From Lachnospiraceae bacterium UBA1258 (lineage in GTDB: Bacteria > Bacillota > Clostridia > Lachnospirales > Lachnospiraceae), in NCBI GenBank assembly GCA_002308235.1, contig DBVS01000107.1:23871-48318 (forward strand): DNA of 24,448 bases, given 5' to 3'. A program made the translations under genes and the position numbers. Each line of letters opens with the position of its first letter. Position 1 is the stretch's first letter. Under the pieces are notes generated by a model. The model searched no databases. It was not told the origin of the DNA and worked only from the letters and a program-made list of their open reading frames with translations. This document shows, piece by piece, positions 15,253 to 23,362 of this stretch.

Positions 15253-15927
15253 ATGGATTATAAGATTTTTATAGTAGAAGATGACAGAGGTATAGCCGAG
15301 GGCATTACCGAACAGATGAAACAGTGGGGTCTGGAGGCGAAGACGGTTTCCGACTTTCACAACGTGATGGGAGAATTCGCGGAATTTGAGCCCCATCTCG
15401 TTCTCATGGACATTTCCCTGCCCTTCATGAGCGGGTACCACTGGTGCGGCGAGATCCGGAAGGTTTCCTCGGTTCCCGTCATCTTTGTTTCTTCCGCCTC
15501 GGATAACATGAATATCGTAATGGCGGTTAACATGGGTGCAGACGATTTTATCGCCAAACCCTTCGATCCCGGCGTCCTCACGGCAAAGGTCCAGGCTCTT
15601 CTTCGCAGGACCTACGACTTTGGTGTGTCCTCTCCCATAATCGAGTACAAGGGAGCTATGTTAAACACCGGGGACAATACTCTTACCTATGAGGACAGCA
15701 AGATCGATCTGACAAAGAACGAGTACCGCCTGCTCCTTACTCTGATGCAGAACAGAGGGAAGATCGTAAGCCGTGAAAAGCTTATGGAAGCCCTTTGGGA
15801 GAGTGGGGCCTTCGTGGATGAGAACACCCTGACCGTAAACGTGGGTCGACTCAGGAAAAAACTTGAAAATGCCGGACTTAACGATTTTATCACCACCAAG
15901 TCCGGTGTTGGTTATACAGTGGGGTAA
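15253..15927 (+). CDS. OmpR-family response regulator (BceR-like)
   Basis: A 224-aa two-domain regulator. The receiver (1-115) keeps the acidic pair D10-D11, phosphoacceptor D53 (LMDISLPFMSGY), S80 and K102 (FIAKPFDPG). The C-terminal winged-helix DNA-binding domain begins near residue 130 (IDLTKNEYRLLLTLMQNRGKIVSREKLMEALW). Its partner kinase starts four bases after the stop, and an ABC transporter of BceAB type follows, so it is taken as the regulator of that transporter. The start has no strong Shine-Dalgarno, which suggests coupling to pgi translation. Confidence 0.92.
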   Translation: MDYKIFIVEDDRGIAEGITEQMKQWGLEAKTVSDFHNVMGEFAEFEPHLVLMDISLPFMSGYHWCGEIRKVSSVPVIFVSSASDNMNIVMAVNMGADDFIAKPFDPGVLTAKVQALLRRTYDFGVSSPIIEYKGAMLNTGDNTLTYEDSKIDLTKNEYRLLLTLMQNRGKIVSREKLMEALWESGAFVDENTLTVNVGRLRKKLENAGLNDFITTKSGVGYTVG

Positions 15928-15930
15928 GCC

Positions 15931-16920
15931 ATGAAACTGTTTTGGTCGTACATCAAAAGCATAATCGGCGGGGTCGGCATCTTTTTCGCTTTCTTTGCTC
16001 TGCTGGCATTTTCCTTTGCTTTGTACGGACTTCCCCTGAATGCCGTGATATACCCTGTGGTGCTTTGCATCATTCTGGGAGTCCTGTATCTTATCTACAG
16101 ATTCTATGCGACATTAAAGCGGCACAAAGCAATAAACGAACTTAAAAACACTGCCGCGGAGCTTATCGATTTTGTTCCGCGGTCCGGTTCTTTCCCGGAC
16201 GAGGATTATTGCGAGATCATCGGTGACCTTGCAAAACAGAAAAGAAAAGCCCTGGAGGATTCCCGCGAAGAAACTTCCCGGCAGATGGATTATTTCACGC
16301 TCTGGGTCCATCAGATCAAGACCCCCATCGCTTCCATGAGATTGAGGCTTCAGCGGGAGGACAGCGAATTGTCCAGGACCCTGCTTTCTGAGCTTGGCCG
16401 TATCGAGCGTTATGTGGAAATGGTGCTTACATATTTAAGACTTGAGGGTTCGGGCAGCGACTACATATTTAAGGAATATGATCTTGACTCCATAATCGGA
16501 GATGCGGTCAAAAAGTTTGCCGGCGACTTTATAATGCGTAAGCTTAAGTTAAATTACGAGCCGGTGGAAAAGAAAGTGCTTACCGACGAGAAATGGCTTT
16601 CCTTTGTGATCGAGCAGGTTCTTTCCAATGCCATTAAATATACCGAACATGGCGAGATTTCCATATATGTGGAGGAGCCCCTGACTCTTTGCATAGAGGA
16701 TACGGGCATGGGCATTTCTCCCGAGGACCTTCCCCGTATATTCGAAAGAAACTACACAGGGGTGAGAGGCCGTGCCGACAAAAAAGCCAGCGGTCTGGGG
16801 CTTTACCTTTGCAGCAGGATATGTAAAAACCTTAATCACGAGATAAGCGCAGAGTCTGAAGTCGGCCGCGGTACAAAGATAAAGATATGTCTTGAGACAA
16901 AGAAAACATTCATAGAGTAA
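15931..16920 (+). CDS. Intramembrane-sensing histidine kinase (BceS-like)
   Basis: A 329-aa kinase with two membrane helices (about 8-30 and 38-60) separated by a very short extracellular loop, and therefore no sensory domain outside. This is the hallmark of BceS-type kinases, which sense through their partner ABC transporter. His127 lies in the DHp motif WVHQIKTPIASM. ATP-binding boxes follow: N (LSNAIKYTEHG, N233), G1 (DTGMGI), F (RIFERNYTG) and G2 (ASGLGLYL). The length and motif set match intact members. Adjacent to its response regulator; terminated by the hairpin at 16963. Confidence 0.93.
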   Translation: MKLFWSYIKSIIGGVGIFFAFFALLAFSFALYGLPLNAVIYPVVLCIILGVLYLIYRFYATLKRHKAINELKNTAAELIDFVPRSGSFPDEDYCEIIGDLAKQKRKALEDSREETSRQMDYFTLWVHQIKTPIASMRLRLQREDSELSRTLLSELGRIERYVEMVLTYLRLEGSGSDYIFKEYDLDSIIGDAVKKFAGDFIMRKLKLNYEPVEKKVLTDEKWLSFVIEQVLSNAIKYTEHGEISIYVEEPLTLCIEDTGMGISPEDLPRIFERNYTGVRGRADKKASGLGLYLCSRICKNLNHEISAESEVGRGTKIKICLETKKTFIE

Positions 16921-16930
16921 GATCCGATTG

Positions 16931-16944
16931 TGACAAATTTGTAA
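16931..16944 (+). promoter_or_regulatory. BceR-type operator upstream of the ABC genes
   Basis: TGACAAATTTGTAA fits the published BceR-type consensus TNACA-N4-TGTAA exactly. It lies 92 bases before the ATG of the ATPase gene and ten bases after the kinase stop. A further half-site, TGTAA, is at 16961-16965. Binding by the response regulator encoded at 15253 is inferred from family knowledge. Confidence 0.7.
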
Positions 16945-16962
16945 GTTTTTCAGGCAGGATTG

Positions 16963-16997
16963 TAAGCCGATTCAATGGAAAGGATCGGCTTATTTTT
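16963..16997 (+). terminator. Terminator-like hairpin between kinase and ABC genes
   Basis: TAAGCCGAT (16963-16971) pairs perfectly with ATCGGCTTA (16984-16992) around a 12-base loop, followed by TTTTT. It should end the pgi/two-component transcript. If the ABC promoter lies upstream, next to the operator, the same hairpin would sit in the ABC leader and attenuate it. Confidence 0.7.
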
Positions 16998-17035
16998 ATA
17001 AAATCAAACCGTAAAACGAAATGGAGGTTTGAAAA

Positions 17036-17797
17036 ATGAGTTTACTTGAAGTTAAAAATCTTAAAAAAATTTACAAGACACGCTTCGGCGGTCAGGAAGT
17101 GGAGGCCCTCAGGGACGTAAACTTCACGGTGGAAGAAGGAGAGTTTGTTGCCATCATGGGTGAATCCGGTTCCGGTAAGACCACGCTTCTTAACATCCTT
17201 GCCGCTCTCGATAAGGCCACAGCGGGCCGGGTGATCTTACAGGGCATGGATCTTTCGGGAATATCCGATAAGGAGATCGCAACCTTCAGACGCGACAATT
17301 TGGGATTTGTTTTCCAGGAATTCAATCTCCTTGATACCTTCTCTCTTGAAGACAACATTTTCCTTCCCCTGGTACTGGCAGGAAACAACTACAAGAGCAT
17401 GAGGGACAGACTTAAGCCCATTGCAGACAAACTTGGCATCACCGCACTTCTCAGAAAATACCCCTACGAGGTATCCGGCGGTCAGAAGCAGAGAGCAGCC
17501 GTTGCGAGAGCTCTCATCACCGATCCCAAGATCATCCTTGCGGACGAGCCCACAGGTGCCCTTGATTCCAAGGCTTCCGACGAGCTTTTGAAACTTTTCG
17601 GGGAAGTTAATGCGCTGGGTCAGACCATTCTCATGGTTACCCACTCCGCGAAGGCCGCAAGCTGCGCAGGCCGCGTGCTTTTTATCAAGGACGGTGAGGT
17701 CTTCCATCAGATTTACAGAGGCGAAAGCACCAATGAACGCTTCTATCAGAAGATCACAGAGACCCTTACCCTTCTGTCCCAGGGAGGTAACAAATAA
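17036..17797 (+). CDS. Bce-type ABC transporter ATP-binding protein
   Basis: A 253-aa ATPase with Walker A GESGSGKTT (42-50), Q-loop Gln94 (FVFQEFNLLD), signature VSGGQ (146-150), Walker B IILADEP (166-172) and switch His203 (VTHS). It is preceded by TGGAGG nine bases before ATG. The closest fit is the BceA/YxdL group, which pairs with a large FtsX permease to release antimicrobial peptides such as bacitracin-type compounds from lipid II-cycle targets and to signal to the kinase. The TAA stop overlaps the permease ATG (TAATG). Confidence 0.94.
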   Translation: MSLLEVKNLKKIYKTRFGGQEVEALRDVNFTVEEGEFVAIMGESGSGKTTLLNILAALDKATAGRVILQGMDLSGISDKEIATFRRDNLGFVFQEFNLLDTFSLEDNIFLPLVLAGNNYKSMRDRLKPIADKLGITALLRKYPYEVSGGQKQRAAVARALITDPKIILADEPTGALDSKASDELLKLFGEVNALGQTILMVTHSAKAASCAGRVLFIKDGEVFHQIYRGESTNERFYQKITETLTLLSQGGNK

Positions 17798-19845
17798 TGA
17801 AGACCTTATTTTATCCCAAGCTTGCCTGGGACGGTATAAGGAAAAACAAGAGAATGGTATTTCCTTATATACTGACCTGCATAAGCATGATATCGATGTT
17901 TTATATCCTTATCTTCCTTTCTTCGCCGGGAACCGTGGCGCTTTTGCCCAGAGGCGGAGTGACTGCGGTACTCATAATGACTTTGGGATCCTATGTGATC
18001 GCCATTTTTTCGGTAATCTTTCTTTATTACACCAATTCGTTCCTGATTCGAAGGCGGGCAAGTGAGTTCGGACTGTACAACGTACTGGGAATGGGCAAGG
18101 GAAATCTTATCAAGATCGTTACCCTTGAAAGCCTTATCACGGCGGCAATCTCCATCTTTTTCGGACTGTTTGTGGGTATAGCCCTTTCAAAACTGGCAGA
18201 GCTTGGCCTTTTAAAGATAATCGGAGGCACCATAAACTATAAGGTGCGTATTGATGCGGTATGCGTAAAGAACACCGTGCTCTTTTATCTTGCGATCTTT
18301 GTGGTCATATGGCTTGCCTCGGTAATCAAGGTTGGTCGCAGCAGCACAGTATCTCTCTTAAAGAGTGACAAAGCAGGTGAAAAGGCTCCCAAGGCCAACT
18401 GGCTTCTGGGAATCCTGGGTCTTGGTATCTTAGGAGCTGCCTATTACATGGCCGTATCCATTAAGAATCCTATTTCGGCCATTCTCATGTTTTTCTTTGC
18501 GGTCGTTATGGTCATCATTGCAACCTATATCCTGATGATCGCCGGAAGTGTGCTGTTTTGCCGCATCCTTCAGAAAAACAAAAAGTACTATTACAATCCA
18601 AGACATTTTGTCTCCGTTTCTTCTATGGTCTACCGAATGAAGAGAAACGGTGCGGGACTTGCATCCATAGCTATAATAGCCACCATGGTGCTTGTAATGA
18701 TCTCTTCCGCATCCTGCCTTTGGTTCGGCACCAAAGATATGCTTAATAAACGCTATCCCGGAGATATCAACCTTACGGTGAGATTCGCAAAGAGCGAGCT
18801 TTTGGATGAAGAAAACCTGGATGCTTTCAGAAAGATCGTTGAAGACTACAGTGTCGCTAACAACTCAGAGATCGAAATTGTCATGGACACTCCCTATGCG
18901 GAGATCACCGGTATCGGTTCGAAGAACTCGGTGGATTTCGGACATGACTTCAGAGATACCATTGCGGTAAATAAATTAAGGGACGTTTGCTTTATCCCGT
19001 TGGCGGTTTACAACAGGCAGACCGGTCAGGATATTACATTAAACGCGGGAGAAGCCCTCGCTTTTGCAACGGGCTGCAGTGTGGATTACGATACCTATGA
19101 GCTGATTCTTGGGGATCGCACCAAGAGCTACAGACTTCTGGATGCAGACGGAAAGAAATTCTATGCCGACAATTACATGAAGGATCTTATTCCGCAGGTA
19201 ACCCTTGTCATACCCGATCTCAATGCCACTTCCATGATCTTTGGAGAGGAACAGCCCGATGGCAGGAGACTCATGAGTTATACCTGGAGATATTGTTTTA
19301 ATGTGACGGAGACTTCCATGGACAAGGTGGATTATGCCAACGGTCTTACCAACGCTATCACCGGGACCATGAAGGACAACCCTGCAAACGACGGCTTTTA
19401 CACGGTTTATACAGAAGAAAGAGAGTACGAAGGAGTGGATTTCATTGCTTCCAACGGAAGCCTGTTCTTTATCGGTATCGTTCTGAGTGCGGTGTTTATC
19501 CTGGCAGCAGTGCTCATTATCTACTATAAGCAGATCTCGGAAGGTTACGAAGACAGCAAGCGTTTTGAAGTGATGAGAAAGGTCGGAATGACCAAGCGGG
19601 AGATAAAGAAGAGCATAAACTCACAGCTTTTGGTGGTGTTCTTCATTCCCCTGATATTTGCGGGACTTCACCTGGCCTTTGCCTTCCCCATGATAGGAAA
19701 AGTGCTGGCTTTATTCGGACTTTTCAACACGAATTTCTTCATGATCACAACAGTGATAAGCTATGCGGTATTTGCGGTATTTTACTCATTTGTCTACAAA
19801 GTGACATCCAACGTCTACTACAATATAGTCAGTGAAGCCAAATAA
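17797..19845 (+). CDS. Bce-type ABC permease (FtsX domains, large extracellular domain)
   Basis: A 682-aa permease. Several membrane helices lie in residues 15-310, among them an FtsX-like segment with the phrase RASEFGLYNVLGMGKGNLIK. Then come about 240 soluble residues (about 312-552) between two helices, and a last set of helices with a second FtsX motif (SKRFEVMRKVGMTKREIKKS). This arrangement, with the single large extracellular domain between helices 7 and 8, identifies BceB-type permeases, in which that domain recognises the antibiotic. The length is normal. It ends the module, and a strong hairpin follows. Confidence 0.92.
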   Translation: MKTLFYPKLAWDGIRKNKRMVFPYILTCISMISMFYILIFLSSPGTVALLPRGGVTAVLIMTLGSYVIAIFSVIFLYYTNSFLIRRRASEFGLYNVLGMGKGNLIKIVTLESLITAAISIFFGLFVGIALSKLAELGLLKIIGGTINYKVRIDAVCVKNTVLFYLAIFVVIWLASVIKVGRSSTVSLLKSDKAGEKAPKANWLLGILGLGILGAAYYMAVSIKNPISAILMFFFAVVMVIIATYILMIAGSVLFCRILQKNKKYYYNPRHFVSVSSMVYRMKRNGAGLASIAIIATMVLVMISSASCLWFGTKDMLNKRYPGDINLTVRFAKSELLDEENLDAFRKIVEDYSVANNSEIEIVMDTPYAEITGIGSKNSVDFGHDFRDTIAVNKLRDVCFIPLAVYNRQTGQDITLNAGEALAFATGCSVDYDTYELILGDRTKSYRLLDADGKKFYADNYMKDLIPQVTLVIPDLNATSMIFGEEQPDGRRLMSYTWRYCFNVTETSMDKVDYANGLTNAITGTMKDNPANDGFYTVYTEEREYEGVDFIASNGSLFFIGIVLSAVFILAAVLIIYYKQISEGYEDSKRFEVMRKVGMTKREIKKSINSQLLVVFFIPLIFAGLHLAFAFPMIGKVLALFGLFNTNFFMITTVISYAVFAVFYSFVYKVTSNVYYNIVSEAK

Positions 19846-19862
19846 AACGGTAACATAGTGAA

Positions 19863-19891
19863 AGCTCCCGGATCGTTCAAATCCGGGAGCT
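19863..19891 (+). terminator. Hairpin between convergent genes, likely bidirectional terminator
   Basis: AGCTCCCGGAT and ATCCGGGAGCT pair without mismatch (11 bp) around the loop CGTTCAA. The downstream tail GTTTCGTT is only moderately T-rich. It lies between the permease stop and the stop of the minus-strand heparinase-like gene, and it can serve both. Confidence 0.75.
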
Positions 19892-19907
19892 GTTTCGTTA
19901 AAAGGGA

Positions 19908-21764
19908 TTAAAATATCTCAACCGATACTTCGGAACCTGAAGGTCTGGCGATGAGGCGGTATATGTCGTGATCCCAGGACCATTTAAGGCGAGGGTCCGT
20001 GATGGGGATGGTTTCGACCGAAAGAGCGACATTTTCGGGGAAAACGAGACTCGCCGAAGAAAGTGCAACGGTATTTCCGGTAATCTTAGGTCCATCATAA
20101 AGCATAAAGCTTAAGAAATAGTCATTGTCTGCAGGATTTCCCTTTGCAAAGCGGATTTTGTCCTCGATCACAACTTTCTTTTCTTTGTGAAGGGAAACGT
20201 GTCTTACGTAGGAGGAAACGCCCGCTTCCTCGGGATAAGCGTTGGAAATGTCCATGGAAATTTGGCTTATTTCTCCGAAGGAGTGTGAAACGTTCGTGGC
20301 TTTAAATGAAGGCCCGTCGTGCTGCATCACGCCGTTGATCGTAGGCAGATTGTGAAAGGCCGACTGCATGGTCCAGATTTCGTAACGCTTGTCGGAGAAG
20401 GTTTTGGCGGTGTAGCTTTCTACGCCCACGTCTATGAGCACGGGGTGGTTATCCTTGTAGAGAATGATGCTTCCGGTGTCATTGTGATTGTGGCTGTCAT
20501 CGTTGTCACCAGCCTTAACGGCCAGGGCAAATTTTGAATCTCTGGCTATGAAAAGTCCAACGCTTTTGTAAAAGATATTGTCATGGATTATGGGTTTTGA
20601 AATATCGAAATCCAGGATTTCCTTTGTGGTAAAAAGCGCCTGCAGGCAATAGAAAAGATTCAGCACTTCTTCGTTTTTGTTTTCGGAAGATTTTCTGAAA
20701 TCCGAAGCCGCAAAGCGCATCATCTCTTCATTTCCGATGGCTTTTGCAAAAAGAAACTCTCTGGCTCCGACTCTGTCAAGCTTCGCGGAGCAGTCTGCAA
20801 AATTGAAATAACAGTTGTCGTGAACATGGACATTAAATATGAACGATGCTATGTTCTTTATCTTTTCTTCTCTGTAGAGGTGGCTAAATGCCCCTTCTGT
20901 CACAGAATCCATTATCTGAGTCGCGTTGAACAGGCAAAGGGCGGAATGACCGTAGTAAAGCGCACCCTCGTCACAGCATCCGTCATCGCCGTAATCCTTT
21001 AAGAAGCAGTCGATGGAATAGCAGGATTTCCTGAGGACTTCTTTTTTGAAATCATCAAAGGAAAGGCCGTCGATATCGGGCTTGTTTTTGAAGGCGGAAT
21101 CCGTAAGAAAAACGGAAAGAAGCACATTCTGGGTGCACCAGACCGTCCAGTTGCACATGGGCTCGTCACCGTTTCCCATCCACCAGAAATGCCGGCGCAT
21201 GTAGGGTTCAAAAATGCGGCGCCTTAAGAGGTCAAGGATCATTTTGTTAATGAAGGGCGAAATATTATCCAGTTCTTCATGAAAGAGGTAGGAAACCGTG
21301 GCAAGGAGCGCGCCGGTCTCTGCCGCAAACAGATCTATCACCGGGTCGGTTATATCGGGGAGCGGATAGTTTTCGCTGTCTCTTATATACGAGTTGTGTG
21401 CCGGAAGCTGCCAGGCGGATTCTTCACAGATCGAATATATTCCGTTCAGTATCGCGTCGAGAAATCTGCCCTTGTATTCGATGCACTCGCCGAGGATAAG
21501 GGAATTGAGGGCATATCTTTTGGAGAAATTCAGCTTCTCAAAATTGATCCGGTTTCCGTTTCGCCTGAATTCCATAAAAGAAGTTATGGGGATCTCGGTA
21601 AATACAAAGTCGAGGTTCTTTTCTGCGGACTCAATGCAGTTTCTTTTTACGGATTCGGGTAAACGCTCATATGAAGCGCGTTCCGAAGCCCGCGGGAACG
21701 GAGTGAAGGGCCTGTAATTCGTGCTTTGTGATGATAAAAGCTTTTTTGCTACCTCGGTATACAT
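19908..21764 (-). CDS. Heparinase II/III-family protein without signal peptide
   Basis: A 618-aa protein. The ATG at 21764 is preferred to a TTG two codons upstream because AGGA then lies seven bases before it. The N-terminal half is helix-rich (alpha/alpha toroid) with aromatic-rich segments such as RRHFWWMGNGDEPMCNW. The C-terminal half has the heparinase II/III beta region, recognised by GDNDDSHNHNDTGS (about residues 418-431), then HPVLIDVGVESYTAKTFSDKRY and SAFHNLPTING. Family members are polysaccharide lyases for uronic-acid glycans. There is no signal peptide or membrane helix, so it would act on imported oligosaccharides in the cytoplasm. No sugar transporter or hydrolase is adjacent; the substrate is unknown. 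Confidence 0.85.
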   Translation of the reverse strand: MYTEVAKKLLSSQSTNYRPFTPFPRASERASYERLPESVKRNCIESAEKNLDFVFTEIPITSFMEFRRNGNRINFEKLNFSKRYALNSLILGECIEYKGRFLDAILNGIYSICEESAWQLPAHNSYIRDSENYPLPDITDPVIDLFAAETGALLATVSYLFHEELDNISPFINKMILDLLRRRIFEPYMRRHFWWMGNGDEPMCNWTVWCTQNVLLSVFLTDSAFKNKPDIDGLSFDDFKKEVLRKSCYSIDCFLKDYGDDGCCDEGALYYGHSALCLFNATQIMDSVTEGAFSHLYREEKIKNIASFIFNVHVHDNCYFNFADCSAKLDRVGAREFLFAKAIGNEEMMRFAASDFRKSSENKNEEVLNLFYCLQALFTTKEILDFDISKPIIHDNIFYKSVGLFIARDSKFALAVKAGDNDDSHNHNDTGSIILYKDNHPVLIDVGVESYTAKTFSDKRYEIWTMQSAFHNLPTINGVMQHDGPSFKATNVSHSFGEISQISMDISNAYPEEAGVSSYVRHVSLHKEKKVVIEDKIRFAKGNPADNDYFLSFMLYDGPKITGNTVALSSASLVFPENVALSVETIPITDPRLKWSWDHDIYRLIARPSGSEVSVEIF

Positions 21765-21800
21765 GGGCAATTCCTTTCTGAAAGATATGTTCTTTGATAA

Positions 21801-21809
21801 ATTGTAACA
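21801..21809 (-). promoter_or_regulatory. Possible extended -10 promoter of the heparinase-like gene
   Basis: The minus strand reads TGTTACAAT, an extended -10 (TGn followed by TACAAT), 36 bases before the ATG. No good -35 is seen at the right distance; a perfect TTGACA lies too far upstream. Confidence 0.4.
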
Positions 21810-21840
21810 TATGTTTAATGATTTCTTTTATATTTGTCAA

Positions 21841-21869
21841 TTGTTTTATTAATATTCTGTGCTCATAAT
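21841..21869 (+). promoter_or_regulatory. Possible promoter of the lipoprotein gene
   Basis: TTGTTT and CATAAT (21864-21869) are separated by 17 bases; the -10 is good and the -35 poor. It lies 24 bases before the start codon in a very A/T-rich divergent gap. Confidence 0.3.
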
Positions 21870-21893
21870 TATTTGTATGGGGGTGAATTTATC

Positions 21894-22718
21894 ATGAAAA
21901 AATTATTTGCATTTCTTACATGTTTGTTGACTCTTGTTTTGTGCGGGTGCGGGGAAGACTACGGGACAACTGCGATTCATAAATACAATTTGGACGTCGA
22001 GAAAAGTAATATTATTGTTAATGAGTTGCATTATGGCCTTGGAGGAATGAATTTAGACGGCATCAGGGTCTGTGAAATCATTTTCAATGGAGTTGAGCCA
22101 CAGTGCGTTTACGAATGGTATCAGTTACCAATGTTGCCGATGGATGAAGATTATATTGTAAAAGCATTGGATTTGATAAAAGATAAACCCAATGTTTCTG
22201 CGGAAGTAATATCATTCCTTAAGTCTGCAAACGGCAGGGATAATCTTGTTTCCGTGAAAGAGAGCGAGAAAAGAAGAACTTTTTCAGTCATGTTATATGA
22301 TTTAGAACGCAAGAAAGGAATTATAGTTGACATACGACAATTATCTAATGCAGTACCCTCGAGTGATAGACTATTCCCACTCGGCGGAATCAAGACAGGA
22401 TGGGAAGCGGATAGGGAAACTCTTATTAATATGTTGGGAGATCCCGATGAAATCATTAAGAACGATGAGACAATCAATCTCGTTTTTGAGGGGAAATATG
22501 ATACCGCTGCCGGACCTGCTCATAAGGTAGAGTTTGTTTTAAGAAGTGACGGGACAATAAGCGGGATAGAAACTACCTTGGATTCATATGATGTTGAGGT
22601 CGCGGAAAAAACGCTGAAAACAAAGTATTCTTCTGGATATCCGTTCATTTCATGGAATATGTCTTCGGAAATAAAGGAAACGGAAGACGGATTATCAGTG
22701 TCATACTACAAAAGATAA
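21894..22718 (+). CDS. Lipoprotein of unknown function
   Basis: A 274-aa protein with a lipoprotein signal: basic MKK, a hydrophobic stretch, and lipobox LCGC with Cys19 as the acylated residue. The ATG at 21894 follows GGGGGTG at a normal distance; an in-frame start 20 codons earlier would disrupt the signal peptide and is rejected. The mature part shows alternating strands and no cysteine-rich or catalytic motif that I recognise. Its phrase GGIKTGWEADRETLINMLGDPDE resembles SmpA/OmlA-like or similar small lipoprotein repeats, only loosely. Base use is more A/T-rich (many ATT, AAT, TTA codons) than in neighbouring genes, which could mean later acquisition. A single-gene unit. Confidence 0.8.
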   Translation: MKKLFAFLTCLLTLVLCGCGEDYGTTAIHKYNLDVEKSNIIVNELHYGLGGMNLDGIRVCEIIFNGVEPQCVYEWYQLPMLPMDEDYIVKALDLIKDKPNVSAEVISFLKSANGRDNLVSVKESEKRRTFSVMLYDLERKKGIIVDIRQLSNAVPSSDRLFPLGGIKTGWEADRETLINMLGDPDEIIKNDETINLVFEGKYDTAAGPAHKVEFVLRSDGTISGIETTLDSYDVEVAEKTLKTKYSSGYPFISWNMSSEIKETEDGLSVSYYKR

Positions 22719-22735
22719 TATATTGATAATGTTTA

Positions 22736-22765
22736 TTAACACCTTATGTGATATTATAGTATAGT
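22736..22765 (+). promoter_or_regulatory. Probable promoter of the HD-gmk-yaaR-holB unit
   Basis: TTAACA (22736-22741) and TATAGT (22760-22765) are 18 bases apart, each one mismatch from consensus. Transcription would start just at the edge of the GC-rich leader, about 75 bases before the HD-protein start. Confidence 0.5.
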
Positions 22766-22842
22766 GGCGGTTGCCGAAGGCGGTGCCGCAGTGTGCCCCG
22801 GGGACGGGGCGCGACAGGAAAGACAGTAATTCGGAAGGCTAC
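22766..22842 (+). other. GC-rich structured 5' leader of unknown type
   Basis: About 77 bases of very GC-rich sequence stand between an A/T-rich promoter and the HD-protein gene. GCCCC-GGGGAC-GGGGC forms a hairpin (22795-22810), CCGAA (22774-22778) can pair with TTCGG (22830-22834), and GTTGCC (22770-22775) with GGCTAC (22837-22842), so a closed multi-stem fold is possible. A 21-codon frame from GTG 22764 to TAA 22829 has no ribosome binding site. I do not recognise any known riboswitch or RNA family. Confidence 0.4.
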
Positions 22843-22848
22843 AAAGTT

Positions 22849-23361
22849 TTGAAAATCAAGGACAGAAGAAACAGAAGCTACGAGATCCGCCGGGCTATGG
22901 TGAATCACGGGCGTGATATATTGAATTCAAAGAACTTTTTAAGTTCTGCCAAAAACATACAGCATGCGGACATATCGGTCATGAAGCATTCCATGAAGGT
23001 GGCCTATGCCAGCACGTGGATGAATCGGAAGTTTAAGTTAAAATGCCGGGAAAGGGATCTTTGCCGCGGGGCTTTGCTTCATGACTATTTTCTTTATGAC
23101 TGGCATGACAAGACCAGAGAGAATTACAGCGGACTTCACGGTTTTTTCCATCCGGGCATTGCGCTTAAGAACGCTTCCAGGGATTTCGACCTTACCGATT
23201 GCGAGAAGGACATAATCTATAAGCACATGTGGCCCATGACCATTAAATTCCCCAAATGCAGGGAATCGTGGGTTGTTACCGTGGCGGATAAATACATTTC
23301 GCTGCTCGAAAGTTTAAGGCTTCACAACAAACCGAAAAAATTCAGGAAAAAGGGAAAATAA
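22849..23361 (+). CDS. HD-domain hydrolase-like protein
   Basis: A 170-aa protein. TTG at 22849 is chosen because GGAAGG lies ten bases upstream and the frame before it runs through the GC-rich leader with non-protein-like sequence. HD-family metal ligands are visible: an early His in SVMKHSMKVAYAS, the HD pair in ALLHDYFLYDWHD, HPGIALKN, and a final Asp in VTVADKYISL. Such proteins are metal-dependent phosphohydrolases; the substrate is unknown. The KHMWP segment (IIYKHMWPMTIKFPKC) is a feature I recall from small HD proteins of Lachnospiraceae. A basic tail ends the protein. The next gene starts one base after the stop. Confidence 0.85.
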   Translation: MKIKDRRNRSYEIRRAMVNHGRDILNSKNFLSSAKNIQHADISVMKHSMKVAYASTWMNRKFKLKCRERDLCRGALLHDYFLYDWHDKTRENYSGLHGFFHPGIALKNASRDFDLTDCEKDIIYKHMWPMTIKFPKCRESWVVTVADKYISLLESLRLHNKPKKFRKKGK

Positions 23362-23362
23362 A

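Noticed and set aside
17610..18065. Plus-strand frame spanning the ATPase-permease junction
   Set aside because: It overlaps two intact ABC genes in another frame and lacks a start signal.
22771..22848. N-terminal extension of the HD protein through the GC-rich leader
   Set aside because: The extension reads as low-complexity, non-family sequence, and a good ribosome binding site precedes TTG 22849 instead.
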